A DNA stretch of 64,000 nt, from assembly GCA_037176905.1 (NCBI GenBank), contig JBBBWG010028311.1:75299-139298 (forward strand), read 5' to 3'. The notes beneath the pieces were generated by a model. That model was not told the DNA's origin. It saw only the letters and a program-made list of their open reading frames with translations, and made no database searches. Positions 16,246 through 29,600 of this stretch are shown one piece after another. Position numbers and translations under genes: made by a program. Origin of the DNA: Azolla pinnata. Its lineage: Eukaryota; Streptophyta; Polypodiopsida; Salviniales; Salviniaceae. Positions within the stretch are counted from its first letter, which is position 1; each line of letters opens with the position of its first letter.

Positions 16246-16800
16246 GGACCTTATCTATAACATCCAAGATACTTTGTTTCTTTGTTTGTCCAGTGTTCTA
16301 TGATATCGGGTAAGGGTTGCAAGGTTTTAGGGTTTTGGGGCTTTGGGGTATTAGGGTTTTAGGTTTAGGGCTTTCGGGAATTTATGGGTCTTAACGGTTA
16401 GGGTTAGGGTTAGGGTTTTCTAAGCTTCTGATTTTGTAGACCTTATCCATAACACCCAAGATATTTGTTTCTGTGTTTGTTCAGGGTGCTCTATTCTGTG
16501 GGGTCAAGGTTTTAGGTTTAGGGTTTTTGGGGGTTTCAGGGTCTGAGGGTTAGGGTTTTCTTCTGATTTGTATGAACAACAGACCTTATTCATAACACCC
16601 AAGGGGTTTTTTTAGGGTTAGGGTTTTGACCTTATCCTTAACACCCAAGATATTTGTTTCTTTGTTTGTTCAGGGGTTCTATTCTACAGGGTCACAGGGT
16701 TTTAGGGTTAGGGTTTGTGGGGTTTGTGGGGTTTGAGGGGTTTTAGGGTTAGGGTTAGGGTTAGGGTTAGGGTTAGGGTTTCTTCTCATCTGTTTTTTTT
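16246..16800. repeat. Composite repeat with telomere-type core (TTTAGGG and TTAGGG)
   Basis: A module ACCTTATCCATAACACCCAAG, usually followed by ATATTTGTTTCTTTGTTTGTTCAGGG, recurs at about 16250, 16440, 16583 (truncated) and 16628. Each is followed by GGTTTTAGGGTTAGGG-like sequence. The last block, 16743-16778, is six perfect TTAGGG hexamers. It is followed by (CTTT)n and (CTT)n runs and then the S1-domain gene, 67 bp past this block. Confidence 0.85.
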
Positions 16801-16805
16801 AGGGT

Positions 16806-16836
<31 letters not shown>

Positions 16837-16866
16837 TTCTTCTTCTTCTTCTTCTTCTTCAACAGA

Positions 16867-17667
16867 ATGAACCATTCTGAGCTCCTTCTCTGCGCTCTGT
16901 CCCCTGCTCTTCCCCCTTCGCCATCGCTGCCTTCCTCCTCCTCCTCCTCCTCCTCCTTTGCCCCCGCCATCGCCACCATGAGGTCCCTCACAGCCTTCGC
17001 TAACCTCGCCTCCTGCAGCAGAGCCTCCTCTTCCTCCACCGCCTCTCCTTCCTCTTCTTCTGCCCTTCGGATGCGATTATCCTCCCATTCCTCCTTCCTT
17101 GGCAGCTCAGCTCGTCTGCAGCCCTCCTCCTCTTCTCCCCCCACTCCCATGGACGTCTCGCTCCTCCCCCCGCCTCCTGCTTCTTCGGTTAGGTCGGTTA
17201 GGGTTACGGCGATGACCTCGTCCTACGACCCTCCTTCGAGGCCGCCGCGGAGGAATTATCGGAGGGAGCCCAGGCCGTCCGTGTCGGAGCTCGACCTCGA
17301 AGAGGAAGTGGCGCGGATAGACATGGATCCTGCCAAGATGATGCAGGCTACAGATCCTAATGCGTTGAAAGCGGTGATAAAGGAGGTGATGCCTGTGGGC
17401 TACTTCGTGGACCTTCCCACAGGCCGTGTGGGCTACCTACCGGCGCAGGATTTAGGGTTTTCAGGGGGCCTCGCTGTGCTGCAGAGGCTTTTCAAGGAAG
17501 GCCAGGAGATATACGTGAGGATAGTGTGCAGGGGGGGCGCGGGAAGAGAGATCATCTCCTGCAAGAAGCCCGAGTTTGCGCCCCCTAGCGAGCAGAAGAC
17601 GATCGAGAGCATGAGGCTCCATTTTGAGAATGAGAAGAAGAACCAGGGCAGGCCTCGGCGCAGGTAA
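16867..17667 (+). CDS. Plastid-type S1 (OB-fold) RNA-binding domain protein
   Basis: Single-exon gene of 266 codons plus stop. Residues 1-115 are rich in Ser, Ala and Pro with few acidic residues, as expected for a chloroplast transit peptide. A basic, Pro-rich linker follows. Residues about 155-225 form an S1-like module containing IKEVMPVGYFVDLPTGRVGYLP and FKEGQEIYVRIV, the usual strand pattern of an RNA-binding S1 fold. The C-terminus is charged (ENEKKNQGRPRRR). The first ATG is at 16867. An in-frame ATG at 16978 (residue 38) has the context GCCACCATGA, which is stronger and may be the real start. The role is probably RNA binding in plastid gene expression; I cannot assign it to a named family member. 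Telomere-type repeats lie just upstream. Confidence 0.8.
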   Translation: MNHSELLLCALSPALPPSPSLPSSSSSSSSFAPAIATMRSLTAFANLASCSRASSSSTASPSSSSALRMRLSSHSSFLGSSARLQPSSSSPPTPMDVSLLPPPPASSVRSVRVTAMTSSYDPPSRPPRRNYRREPRPSVSELDLEEEVARIDMDPAKMMQATDPNALKAVIKEVMPVGYFVDLPTGRVGYLPAQDLGFSGGLAVLQRLFKEGQEIYVRIVCRGGAGREIISCKKPEFAPPSEQKTIESMRLHFENEKKNQGRPRRR

Positions 17668-17969
17668 AGGATGATGGTGTATGATCTAAGATTGTATAGT
17701 GCGTAATGATGGTGTCTGGTGTATAATGGTAGTGATGATGGCGATGCTGTTGAGCTACTGCTTTTGTTTTCTGTGCTGACTGCTGATGATGGCATTCTGA
17801 TGTGCAGATATTGAGCTAGTTGCTCGTGGAAGCTATGGCAATGGAAGAAAGGAAAGGAAGGATTGTGGTAATTTTTTGTGCCCCTGAAGAAGAGAAGAAG
17901 AACCTGGTATTCTTTTTCTTTTTGTTGTTTTTGTTTCTCTTCCTCTGTGCTTTCTCTTGGACATCGTTG

Positions 17970-18700
17970 TTAGGTCTATAACATACATATCTTGTTACTG
18001 AGGAGTGGTTGCTCATGTAATGGAATGGAATCCTACTACTTGATGTATTTGGTACTAGGTATAAGGCATACATACTGTGTTACGGAGAAGTAGTTTGCTG
18101 ATGTAATGGAATCCTTCTACTTGATACGTTGTTAGTGTGGACATATTTGCATTGTGGTGTTTCTTAGAAGTGGTTTCTCATGTAATGGAATCCGCGTTAT
18201 GTTTGTTAGTTGTAAAACATACATATTCCGTTGTGGGCGAAGTGATGTATTGGAATCCTTCTACTTGATCCGTCGTTAGCTTGAAGACATGCATTGTCTT
18301 ACTGGAAAGTGCTTATTGTGTTATAGACGGAATCCTACTACTTGGTACGTTTGTTGCTAGTTGTAAAACATAGATGCTCTGTTATTGAGAAGTCATGTAT
18401 TGGAATCCTACAACTTGATACATTGTTGGTATGGAGACATGTGCTTTGTGTCACCGAGAAGTGGTTTCTTATGTAGTGGAATCCCACTACTTGTTACATT
18501 GGTAGTTTAACGGACACGTCATGTATTGGGATGTATTGGGATCTTACAACGTGATAATACATTGCTAGTTTGATATACTGTCATTGAGAAGTGGTGTATT
18601 GGACGACTCAGACTTCATACAGTGTTGTTGGGGGTCTAAAGCATACATATTCTGTTACTGAGAAGCGGTTGCCAATGCAGTGGAATGGAATTTGGCTGCC
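17970..18700. repeat. Minisatellite of about 65-85 bp downstream of the S1 gene
   Basis: Eight or nine diverged copies. The conserved pieces are ACATACATATTCTGTTACTGAGAAGTGG, ATGTAATGGAATCC and CTACTTGATACATTGTTAG. Spacing between ATGTAATGGAATCC blocks is mostly 65-85 bp. The start lies about 300 bp past the stop codon, so part may be transcribed as 3' untranslated region. Confidence 0.8.
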
Positions 18701-20631
18701 TGAAATGGTTGCTTAGGTATATAATGATGTGCTATTTGGGGCCTTCGTTTTGGCTATTTGATTATGTATCTTACCTCTGTTGGAAGTGGAATTCCCTAAA
18801 CTTTTTTTTGGCAATTCGATTATGTACCTTAGCTCTGTTGGAAGTAGAAGTTTTGTGAATGTTGCATCTTGATATGGTTCAATACCCCACCCCCCCCTCT
18901 TCCCCCTTTTGCTTACTGGTAGTTATGATGTGCTCTTGCTGTGTGTCTATCGCTAATTGATTGATGCTTAATCAGAGTAGCTCATGGATTTGGCAATCAG
19001 CTAAAAGTATCACCACCACTTTTGAAAGCTCAAACGTTTATGGGATTCAAAATGTACTGATTTTCCTGCCTATGTCTTTATGGATATGTACGATGTTGCC
19101 GGTGTAGCTGATATATACATGATCTTAGCTTGCGTGTGCATATTCACGATTAATTAGGGGTGCATAGGGTGTTATCAAATTGATATGTAGCTTAATTCAG
19201 TTGGAATGGCTAAAGTGAACTGCATCCTGATCTTGTTTAGAGAAGGTTAGCTATCCTTCCCTGCTCAAGCCATATGTTAATGTGTTGAAGATCAAGCAGA
19301 CCGGCTTGTAATGCTATTCGAAATAAACTTAACGAAAACATGGCTATCTTTTGAGTCCGTCGTAACAATCATTTTCATTTCCATGGAAGAAGGGAAGAAA
19401 GTTATATTAACGTCTGCCTAGGCCGTGAATATGACCCATGAGACAGCGATAATGTTTGTGTATCCACTTGTGTATGAGAGTTGGATGACAATTACACATA
19501 CAACAATCCAATGTTTATATAAGGTAAAATATCATGTTTATAGAAACAGAGAATGTTACATCCGACAACGATCCACATTCAACTTTCTGCGGACTTAGGG
19601 AGCTTGATAGATGAAACCAACCACCATTAGCTGCTGCCACTGTCGATTAATTCTCACATCACGGATTGATTATTAATGGTCGCGTGGTATCATGAGGATT
19701 ACAGCTGAGGTCTCCACTGTTACTCCCGAAGATTATTCATCAACTTGACTGCTGAACTGCCCCCAAGGGCTTTAGTCCTTTGGAGAGATCAATGTGAAGC
19801 TTCCAATTGGTGTTGCTACTGAGTTTTACTGACCTCTTCATCTTCTCAAACTGCATGTAAGAGCCTCTTTCTTAACCTCGTAGGAGGGGGTTTGATCCCA
19901 GAATGTGCCATGGCTTACTAACCGCATCTAATGTGTTTCTCTCATCATGCACATCACAGCTTCGCCATTCTTGTCAGCTTATATACCTTCCAATATAAAC
20001 AAAGAAAGAGAGAAAAGAAAGAACGAAAGTTAATATTATTGTCCCAAAATGACTTTATAAGACGGAACATGAAAATACATCTTCCATTGTTTATATCTCG
20101 AATATAAACTAAAGATAGACAGAACTACTTATGAAATCTTAGCATGTCTAGACATCTAACATCTAAGGATACAAGATCATACGCCAGGAATGAAGCTTTG
20201 TCTTTGGAAAATCTCCAACATGGGCTGCTCTAATATGGAAAGATCTTTGGCGCTTCACGATGATGGCTTTTTTATGGGTCGATAACTATATATGGGTGAG
20301 TTGCTAAAGATTGATGCACAGTGCAAGAAGAAGAGAAAAATACAGCGATAACAACGAAGATAAAGAGAGTAGGTAATATTTCAAATACAAGATGCGAAAG
20401 TGATCTGTGAATGCTATTTCAACAGTAAGTTAGACCTATCATTGGTAAGTGGAAATAAAAGTTCTAATTATCATTGAAATAGCCAATATAAGGCGTTTGG
20501 GACTAAGGGCCATCTGAAGCTAGACCAATCGGTCCTGAGAGAGGTTCTTTCCCATACTCTGCCTAGATAATCAGATACAGGCATTTATAGAATGGGTCGG
20601 AGAATGATATGAAAGTGTAAATCCTATCCAC
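18701..20631. other. Intergenic DNA between convergent genes
   Basis: AT-rich, between the S1 gene (+) and the branching-enzyme gene (-). The right part should contain the 3' untranslated region of the latter. No open frame with a domain, and no mobile element recognised. Confidence 0.5.
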
Positions 20632-23600
20632 TTAACACACAGCAAAAGAAGGAACAAAATTTTCTACCTGAGCAGTTAGGCTGGGTAGTGATAACACCAA
20701 TGTAAAAACTCCGTTTTCCCTTCCAAAGTGAAAAATGTTTTCAGTAGGTAAAGAGTACCAGTCCTAGATGTATCAAAGCACATAAAATATGCTTGCGTGA
20801 ATACCTTACTAAAGAACTCTTCTTTACCAAATTTGGCCCGTCCAAGTGACCGCTTCCGCCAAAAGATTTACAATCGCTATCCAAAAGCAGCTGCAAACAA
20901 AAGGTGCATCAAACAAAAGTATTACATCAGTATGTTTTTATCCGAAAATGAAATTTCCATAACCTTCTTCCCTTTTAACTTGAAAGGATATACAGAGGAT
21001 GTTGGAGAAGCGGCTTGATAGAGAGGAAGGTATATGTAGCAGTTATATCCAGATACCAGCCATCTTATCAAAAGATGCTCTCTGAAGCAAACCACTAAGG
21101 CGGTGTACAACTCCAAGTTATCATGCAAAGGCCAAGATTTTTACAATATACAACATGACATGCATTCTTCAATTAAGACTCCAATGTAGTTTTGGTGGTT
21201 AAACAAGGCAGTTTGAACCCCCAGATACACAAGTGAACGCCAGGAACCCCAGTGGAGTCATATTCAGGGTGCTTGTTGCAAACAGAAAAACCAGACATAT
21301 GGATCAGAATAAATGTACCCAACTCACAGGGCCACCATACTCGACTATGTACTCCACATATTTCAACCAATCTTTATGATCAAGTCAGAATATTGAAAAC
21401 CCAGAGTTTATTCAACCCCTACCACGATTTTCAGATCGTTTGCGATGCATGGAACCCCTGATGTGAGATGATTTAAACCCTTAACTCATGTGTTTTTCTG
21501 TATTCACAAATCACCACTCACCTCATATTCACCTGCTTCCTCCACTGGAATCTTAAACGTATCATGAGAACATTCTGAATGAAAGTTAAGAACAAACAGC
21601 AATCTCCCACGAGAAAATGCCAGTATCTGCAACATTAATATTGCATCAATATAGAAATTCAAATTATTACAAAGTTTTAGTCCAAAAAGCAATTAGCATT
21701 TGATTATTACCTTTTTATCATCATCTACTAAGAGAAATTCAGCAGGTCGTCGATTTAAAATACCCTCTTTCTCTTCAAGCCTCATCAACGCCTGCTTTGG
21801 TCACAAAATGTTCAAGTACATTATTGCAGGGGTAAGAAACTGTCACATTTCAACACCCATACATTATGAAAAGTTGAAAATATGATTTCAATAGAACCAC
21901 TGGTTTCTGCAATCTCTCCTTTCCTGAGAATGAAAAAAAAGGTTCATACCACACTTTTACTTCCAAAACTAGAAGGTACCTATTTGTACTTTATGTGTGC
22001 ACTATGAATTTCAGCTATAGATTTCACCAGTATTTGTAATAATATTTCTAGTTGAATTTCAACCTGTTTACAATTTCATGAACAAAATTCACAAAACCTT
22101 GAAACATTTTTCATGAAAGTAAATGGTATGCACAATAAAGAAATCAAAGACAAATGATGTTCTTTAATGAGCAGGAAGATGTGAGTTACCAACTAATAGT
22201 AAGGGCATGTCTGTATCTGTTCTGCAGTCCAGTACATGCATGCTAATATCTTTTGTCCAAGGTATTGCTATGGAAAAACCATTAACCGGAGGATACAAGC
22301 ACCATACTAAAAAAATACTAATGATGAAATTGTGAACAAGACTCCTTGGATAGTGTATGGAATAGTTTGCAATATTTTGGTATAACGGCCACCACAATAT
22401 TTGCAAGATAAATTATAAAGTTTAGCAAATAAATTTTCGATTTTGTTTTTAGAGCAGTTTTGATTTCACTACACACATAATTAGAAGGTTCTACGTAGCT
22501 TGATGCATCTGTTTATGCTAAGAGGAGCTGAGACCAGCAAATCAATTGACTGAATACAGTTATGCAAAACAATGCCTTAAAAATGTTAATCAAAGAAATA
22601 GTACAACTCCCTCAACATGATGTTTTCCAACTGAACTTCCTATAGCCAGTTGCCAATAAAAACATGCTTACAGCTCATTCAACTGGTCACCAAAACTATC
22701 CTTAACTTGACCCTGCCACTTTATACCAGAAGGCAGGAATTTTCCTTATCCCTGCTCCCAAGCAAAAAATCTAAAGGCACCATAATAATTTATGCTGTGT
22801 GATCATGCGTAAATGATTCCTCACATAAACCATAGATATATAATCATATGTTTAAGCAATAAGCAATGCCCCATTTTTCAGTACAATCACATGGTTAAGA
22901 AAATACTGGATGCCCCGTTTCTTAGTCAAATCACATATGTTTAAGCAAATAATCAATCCCTCATTGCATTGTCAAATAACGATCTGAACTGTGTGCCTAT
23001 ACTCACCTCTTCAAAGCACAAAGGGTTTTAGCTTGTGCTTCAAAAATGCATGTACAAATTATCTATCAGAAACATCTAGAAAGACAATCCCTTACTTCCT
23101 TGTGTCCAACACTTGTGATACAGATTAGCTTGAGAAAATTAAATGGACGTGAAACCGACCTGATCAAAGGCTGCAAGCTGTGAATGAGGCCCTTGATCAT
23201 TCAATAAATTCCATTGTCTGGATGCAAGGGAGAATGAATGGTGGTTGCTGGATCTTGGAAACTCGATCCTCTACTGATAAGAACAGATTAGTACTCAATA
23301 TGGAAACAAATTTAAAATCAAGTATTCCAGCTACCTCTGGATGGCCGAATTCATTGCCCATGAAGTTCACATAACCTGACCCAGCCACACTTAGTGTAAT
23401 CAACCGTATCATCTAGAAAGATAATTTGACGTTGTCATTATTAACATTTGCTATGATACACGATATCAACACAACAAGGGTTCTGCATAAAATGCACACC
23501 TTCAATAGTGCCACGCCTTTGATATCCAACACTGCCTTTCCATGCTTCGGGCTTGAACGGGATAATATTGCTTGACATAATGACAGCCCCCCTGCTATGG

Positions 23601-26600
23601 ACTTTTCCAAAAAATAGGGAAAACAATGCAAATATATGAATGTCAACACACTAATCTGTTTTTAGTGGCCAAACAGTATAATCCAATTGTACGTGTAAGG
23701 ATGGGAAGCAAACTTTAAGATATTAGTTCCATTACTTGTGAGTGATTCTCAACATAAACCACCATCTTCCCTATGTTCTTCAGGTTGGTCAAAGTGTCAA
23801 TGATCTGCGGGGAATAAGATTGAATTCAGTTGTGATGTCAGAAGTTCAGACGTCTTTCTGAGGTGAAAAAATGTTGTACATATGATATTATGACCTGACT
23901 CATGATCCAATGTTCATCGGTTCCATTTTGCAACAACCACAACCACATCTGAGCAGGCTCCTTGTTAACAAAGTAATCAAATCCAAGGCCCCCTTCATGG
24001 ATTGGGTCGCAAAGTCCAGGGTAAAATGTTTCCTAGCATTATTAAACAAGCACAAAAAATTCATGAACATTTACAGGAAACTCACAAAGAGAAAGCTGCT
24101 TTCAAAATAGCTTGACATCAGCAAGGGAGAATAAAAATTTAAAAACAGATGTGTCATACATCCTCTGCGATCGTAATAATATTTGGATTCAGGCCATGCA
24201 GTAACTCGTTCGCCAATATCAAGTAGATCTGTGCATCTTGATCCACATATTGATTGCAGAAACTGTGGTAAACAAATTTAAAATTTAGAAATATTGAAAT
24301 CTGCTTATAAAATAGCATCTGATAGGAACATCTTTGCTCACAAGTCATAGCTTCCTGTGGGTTTTTCAAAACCATTGTGAGTGTACAGCATTGAGGCCAA
24401 TGAATGGAAATTAAATCCATCAATATGGTACTCCTCGACCCACCTGGGATCAAAATTGCATTATGACAATTATGATCAGATTTTTATCCATAATAGAATG
24501 CTCAAGAGAGCCGAGTATCACCATCCTCTCTCACAAGAGATCAAGTACTATATATGTAAAATAACATTGAGGTTTGTACATAGATAATGTGCATAACAGT
24601 GCCGGTCAATTGACACCAATTTCCAAAGAGACATGAAACAAGTTCATTCCATGATGCATGAGTGTGTCCCAACTAACAGAATATGCAGCATGCCACAATA
24701 CATATAAAGCTTTTAAGTTCCAAAGTCTGTCCCCAATTTTGACTAAACAAACGAATTCATTACAGCTTACAAAATGCATGCTTGCGCCTATCGAGAGTCC
24801 ATGGATCTTAATATTGCAACTATCATAAGATCGGGTACTTTAATCAAAATGGGTTGCTTTCCCACATGTTTTGCATTATTATAGTATTTGTGGAGCATCA
24901 TATTTACTTTATACAATCTGGAATAATGAGTTCTGAAACCAAATTTCTAAAACATATTACCATTTCAGATTTGATAACAGAAACCGTGTAACTTCATAAT
25001 CACTGTACTTAAACATACGCATTCCCCAATACTTATGGTGACCTCGTTTTCCTGAAAACAACAATGACTCGTTATTTCATTTATATAGTTCACTTAAATC
25101 CACCATATTCAAAGGATGAATAGGAGCAACCTTGTGTACATCAAATCGAAATAATCATAGGCAAACAATTCTAGAAACCCCTCCATTTAGCTAAGTTACG
25201 GACGCAGTTAGGGGACGGCGAATAAGCAACTCAATGAGGAACCCATTTGTGAGCTGACTTCTGTTGTCTAATCACAACTCAACACAGTCATAATAATATT
25301 GAGAACTGACCCCATATTCTCACAGCATCTAAGACAACAAGAACACATGCATTATACTTTTTTCTACACGGCTGAACTTACAACTTCTCTAGAATAGCTA
25401 AAACAAATTCAAAATCGTAAGATAATATAGTAAGTCTGTATACTTGTCCTGAAAAAATGGAATGCAAAATCAATGTAATGCTATAGTCAGAGTTAGGCCA
25501 GCTTACAAAATTAATGTTTTTTTCACACAGATAAATAAAGTGTGTTTGTTTTTTCACATAATATTCTGTATTTTGACTCTAAATAGAAGTGCAAAATGTC
25601 TCACAGACACAAAATTTGAGGCGATAATTGTAACTAATAACTTACAAGACTGCCGACTTGGTAAGTTTCGAAGTAAGAGTAGAAACCATATAGTACAACG
25701 AGAGTAAGACTAATGAAACAAGTTTGCAAGCATTAAACCGATACTTAGGTTCTGTTCATTAAGGCAAATACAGGATGCATGTTCATGCTCATGCTAGTCA
25801 AAAAAGTACTAGGCACTTTGAAAGTTTAAAAAAAAACAATTGTCAACATCTAGTAAACCAATATTTTCGCTACTCTTGAACCCCATAACGTCTTATCTTC
25901 AATTGGAAAATGGCGCAAATTAAACGAAATCATCATGTACCTGTGTGAAAGTAGCAATCATTTGCTCCATCAAATGCAGATAAACCGTGAAGTGTCTCTG
26001 GTGAGGCATATGAATGCACAATGTCCAAGAAGACTAACAATCCAAGTCCTGTCACATCATATTAAAACAATTGATATAAGTTCAAAGGCTAATCATAACT
26101 ATGACAATGTGTCAACTGCAAGTTGCGATGCACATCAAACATCTAGGAAGCATGTTTTTTACACAACAAGATGCAAGATTGGCTTAAGAAACCATAAGTT
26201 TACAAGGAATGTTCTGTAACACAATCATCTAGACATGTGGCAACTTGGTCGAGGAACTGTGATAATTACAAATTGTTCGTTCAAAGATTTCACATTGGTC
26301 CAAATTTAATGTATCATAAGGAGAAGATTATATACCCAATCTATTTGCCTCCACATGGCATTTCCAAGAAGATGTCGATGAATATGAATGGTAAAGCAGT
26401 AAGAAAAAGTTTCCAATTCACTTCTTTGAAAAAATATAATAGCATTGCTGCTGCTGCATCCAGTAGATCATTTCCCATTCCTTCCCTAAAAAGGAATGTG
26501 ATGTGAAGGGCAAAGGCAAACTATCATCTAAGTAAAGAAGAAAATTTTATACAAAGGGCCAAAGAAAGTGGTTTCAGCGGGAGGTGACAGCTACAAACAT

Positions 26601-29600
26601 GTGTAATGGCATGCAAATGACTAATCTCAGAGTGAGAGAGTCTGTTTGGTCAAAGAATACATACTCTTAGATTTTAGATAAACACAGAAAAATGGAAGTA
26701 TACACGTGTTTAAATACTCTTGATTAAACAGTTATCAAATCACCATGTGCTGTGTCAACTAGCCGTTTGAAGTCTTCAGGCTTTCCAAATCTACTACTGA
26801 CAGCAAACATGCCTGTCACCTATAGAAAATGTTTTACCAAAGATTCAACAAGTCAGAAAGTATATACGTCAACTGACATAGCATGAACATTTCTATACAT
26901 AAAGGAAATGCAACCTTATAGCCTGCGCTAGAATAGTCATTGTGCTCCTGAATACCAAATAATTGGATAACATTGTATCCAGCTTTCTTGATATGTGGCA
27001 GAACCTGATGAGAAACAATCAACACATGACTATAGGTTCTCTTCAATAAACTACAAGATTCTACATCATTCGGAACATCACTACGCAGATGCAATGGAAC
27101 AGACTTATTCACATTTTCAGTAAACTCATTGTATGTCGTTATGCGTGCATCTGAACCACTTATCCCAACGTGGCACTCATAGATTCGTAATGACCTAGGC
27201 CTTGCTGGACTGACATTCTTCCAACGAAAGACTTCCCCAGGTGGTGGATCCCAAAATATCGAGCTTGATCGATCCCCATCTGGGTCTTGATATGACATAC
27301 AAACATAACACTAATTAATTAAACTTTGTTATAATGCTTAACACAATTTAACAGTACTCTGGAATAGTGATTAGTTGCTAGAACAATCTCGCTAATACAT
27401 TGCATCAAATAACATAAGAGACCTGGTAGAATATAAGTGGACCATGCAGAAACTCGCTCAACTGGCCCTCCCCTTGTATGGAAATAAATTCGGTATCTAC
27501 CACCATGCGGAATGCCAGGGATGTATTTTTCCTGCCATGCTTTTCTACCTTTGCACAAATGTTTCCAATATGGTAAGGGTGGCTTCTTGTCAAACACCCT
27601 TTTCCTCCAAACAGGATCATCCACCAGACTGATGAACTCATAACTTTTTCCATCATCTTCAGAAATTACAGGTGGAAGATCAGGATTATTATAAGGTGCT
27701 CGAAATTCTTCAATCTTGGCCTCAGCTCTCTTAACAAGTTCAGGAATATCATCAACCTCTTTATTCTCATCCATGTCTATTGCGCCAAGGTCCTCTCCAA
27801 AAAAGATCTTGGCAAGTTCCTCAGCGAGTTTCTCAGGCCGGTCATCCATGTATTCATCTTCACCATGTTCCCAGTATTCATCATTAGATCTCTTGAAAAG
27901 AGCCTCAATGTCAGGGTTCTGGTCACCCAGATCAAAATCGTCTGTATAATTATAATCTTGATAGAATGGATCTTCCTCCTGCCCTTCCCGAAGCTTATCA
28001 TCAACAAATATACGCCAGTAACCATAATCATCAAGCTGTATTTTACGATTCGAAAAGTTTTTTCGATGGTGCCAATTATTAAAATCACCAACAATAGAAC
28101 AGAATTCCGCACCTGCGTAAAATAAATAAGAACCTCAAGAGCATCAGCGGCATGTTTAAATATACCCAAAATCTGTAGATTTCAGAAGAAATTTCATGGA
28201 ACAGCACAAGCAAAACAGATAACCAATCCACACAAAATGCTTTAAACGAAGTATTACACCTGGAGCCCATTCAATAAGCTCAACCCCATGCTGGATATGC
28301 CGGTGCAGGCCCACGACACCAGAGCTGCAAATCCAAGTTAAGAAACAGTGGATTATGTGATCATTCTTTCAAAAAAAATCAATGTACCCAAAATCACAAA
28401 TCAAGTCAAGATTCAATCAGAAAAGAAACACGAGGCATGATCAAAAGCTCTTTTTCAAGGGTGTGGTCATCACATAACACATAACAACTGATTTCATTTA
28501 AGAATATGAAATCTACTTGTCCGCCATAGTAGGTTATGCAATCCAGAGGCCATCAGCGCTTGGAAATGTTCATGTTAAAGCTAAGGAGCTACAGGGAGAA
28601 GTTGTCATTTGAGGAAAATAGTACAACCACACAAGCTCATCAAGAAAGCACCATCGCAGCTTCATTTTAGACTCATTGCATGCTTCAAGTAGATCAGAGG
28701 CCGGAGAAGAGAGGTACAACCAACAAAAGGGTTGCCATAGACAGAGCAGTGATAGCCTGTTGTCGAGACTTCTGGACCATGGTCTATCAACAGATAAAGC
28801 GTTGCACTAGAAAGAGCAATGGTAATTTTTCACATGTAAATTCCCAACATCTGGATCACAGTATTATCACCTTTGGTAACAAGAGATAAAGACCATTATC
28901 TCTTGAAATCCAAGGTACTGCTCCCGTTTCGGAGGTGTCTCCATCTCGCACAGAATTTCGAGTTTATCTGAGTTGAGAATCTTGTATGTGTAGGGATTCT
29001 TCAGCCTTTTTTAGTTACATTTAGTTTTAGTTTGTAGCTGTCAAAGATGAGCAGGATATCCTGTAATCTCTCTTTTGGGTTCATCAAATATTCTTCTCTC
29101 TTCAAAGAGATTCATGTACATCCTTATCATATTCTTTACCTTTATCTTTTCATTTCACATTTTGCAAAAAATAGACTTTTGAGCTGTGTTACCCAACTCT
29201 CCCCAGGGAAGGAAGGTGAGAGCTGCATTGAAAATCCCGACTGCAAGATGTGCCATGCCAATCATCCAATATGTAGACAGGATATGGATGGGTTTCGTTT
29301 ATGGAGTGATACTGAAAAATCTCGTAAACAAAATATTGAATATAAATATGAATCAGAACAATACCACACAGATATATAGTCTTAATCAGGGGAACGTACG
29401 CTGAAGCGAATTCAATAAGATCGATATCCCGAAATGCTATGATTTTTTTCAGCTCTTTCAATGCTTTGTACCTGCATATAGAAAGCAGTCAATTGCACTG
29501 CAACATTGATACGTTCGACAAAAAAGCATTTCATATGATCCATTCTTCTCGAATCACCACCTTGGAAGCAAGAAAGAGCCCATGAAATCCTCATTCCGGA

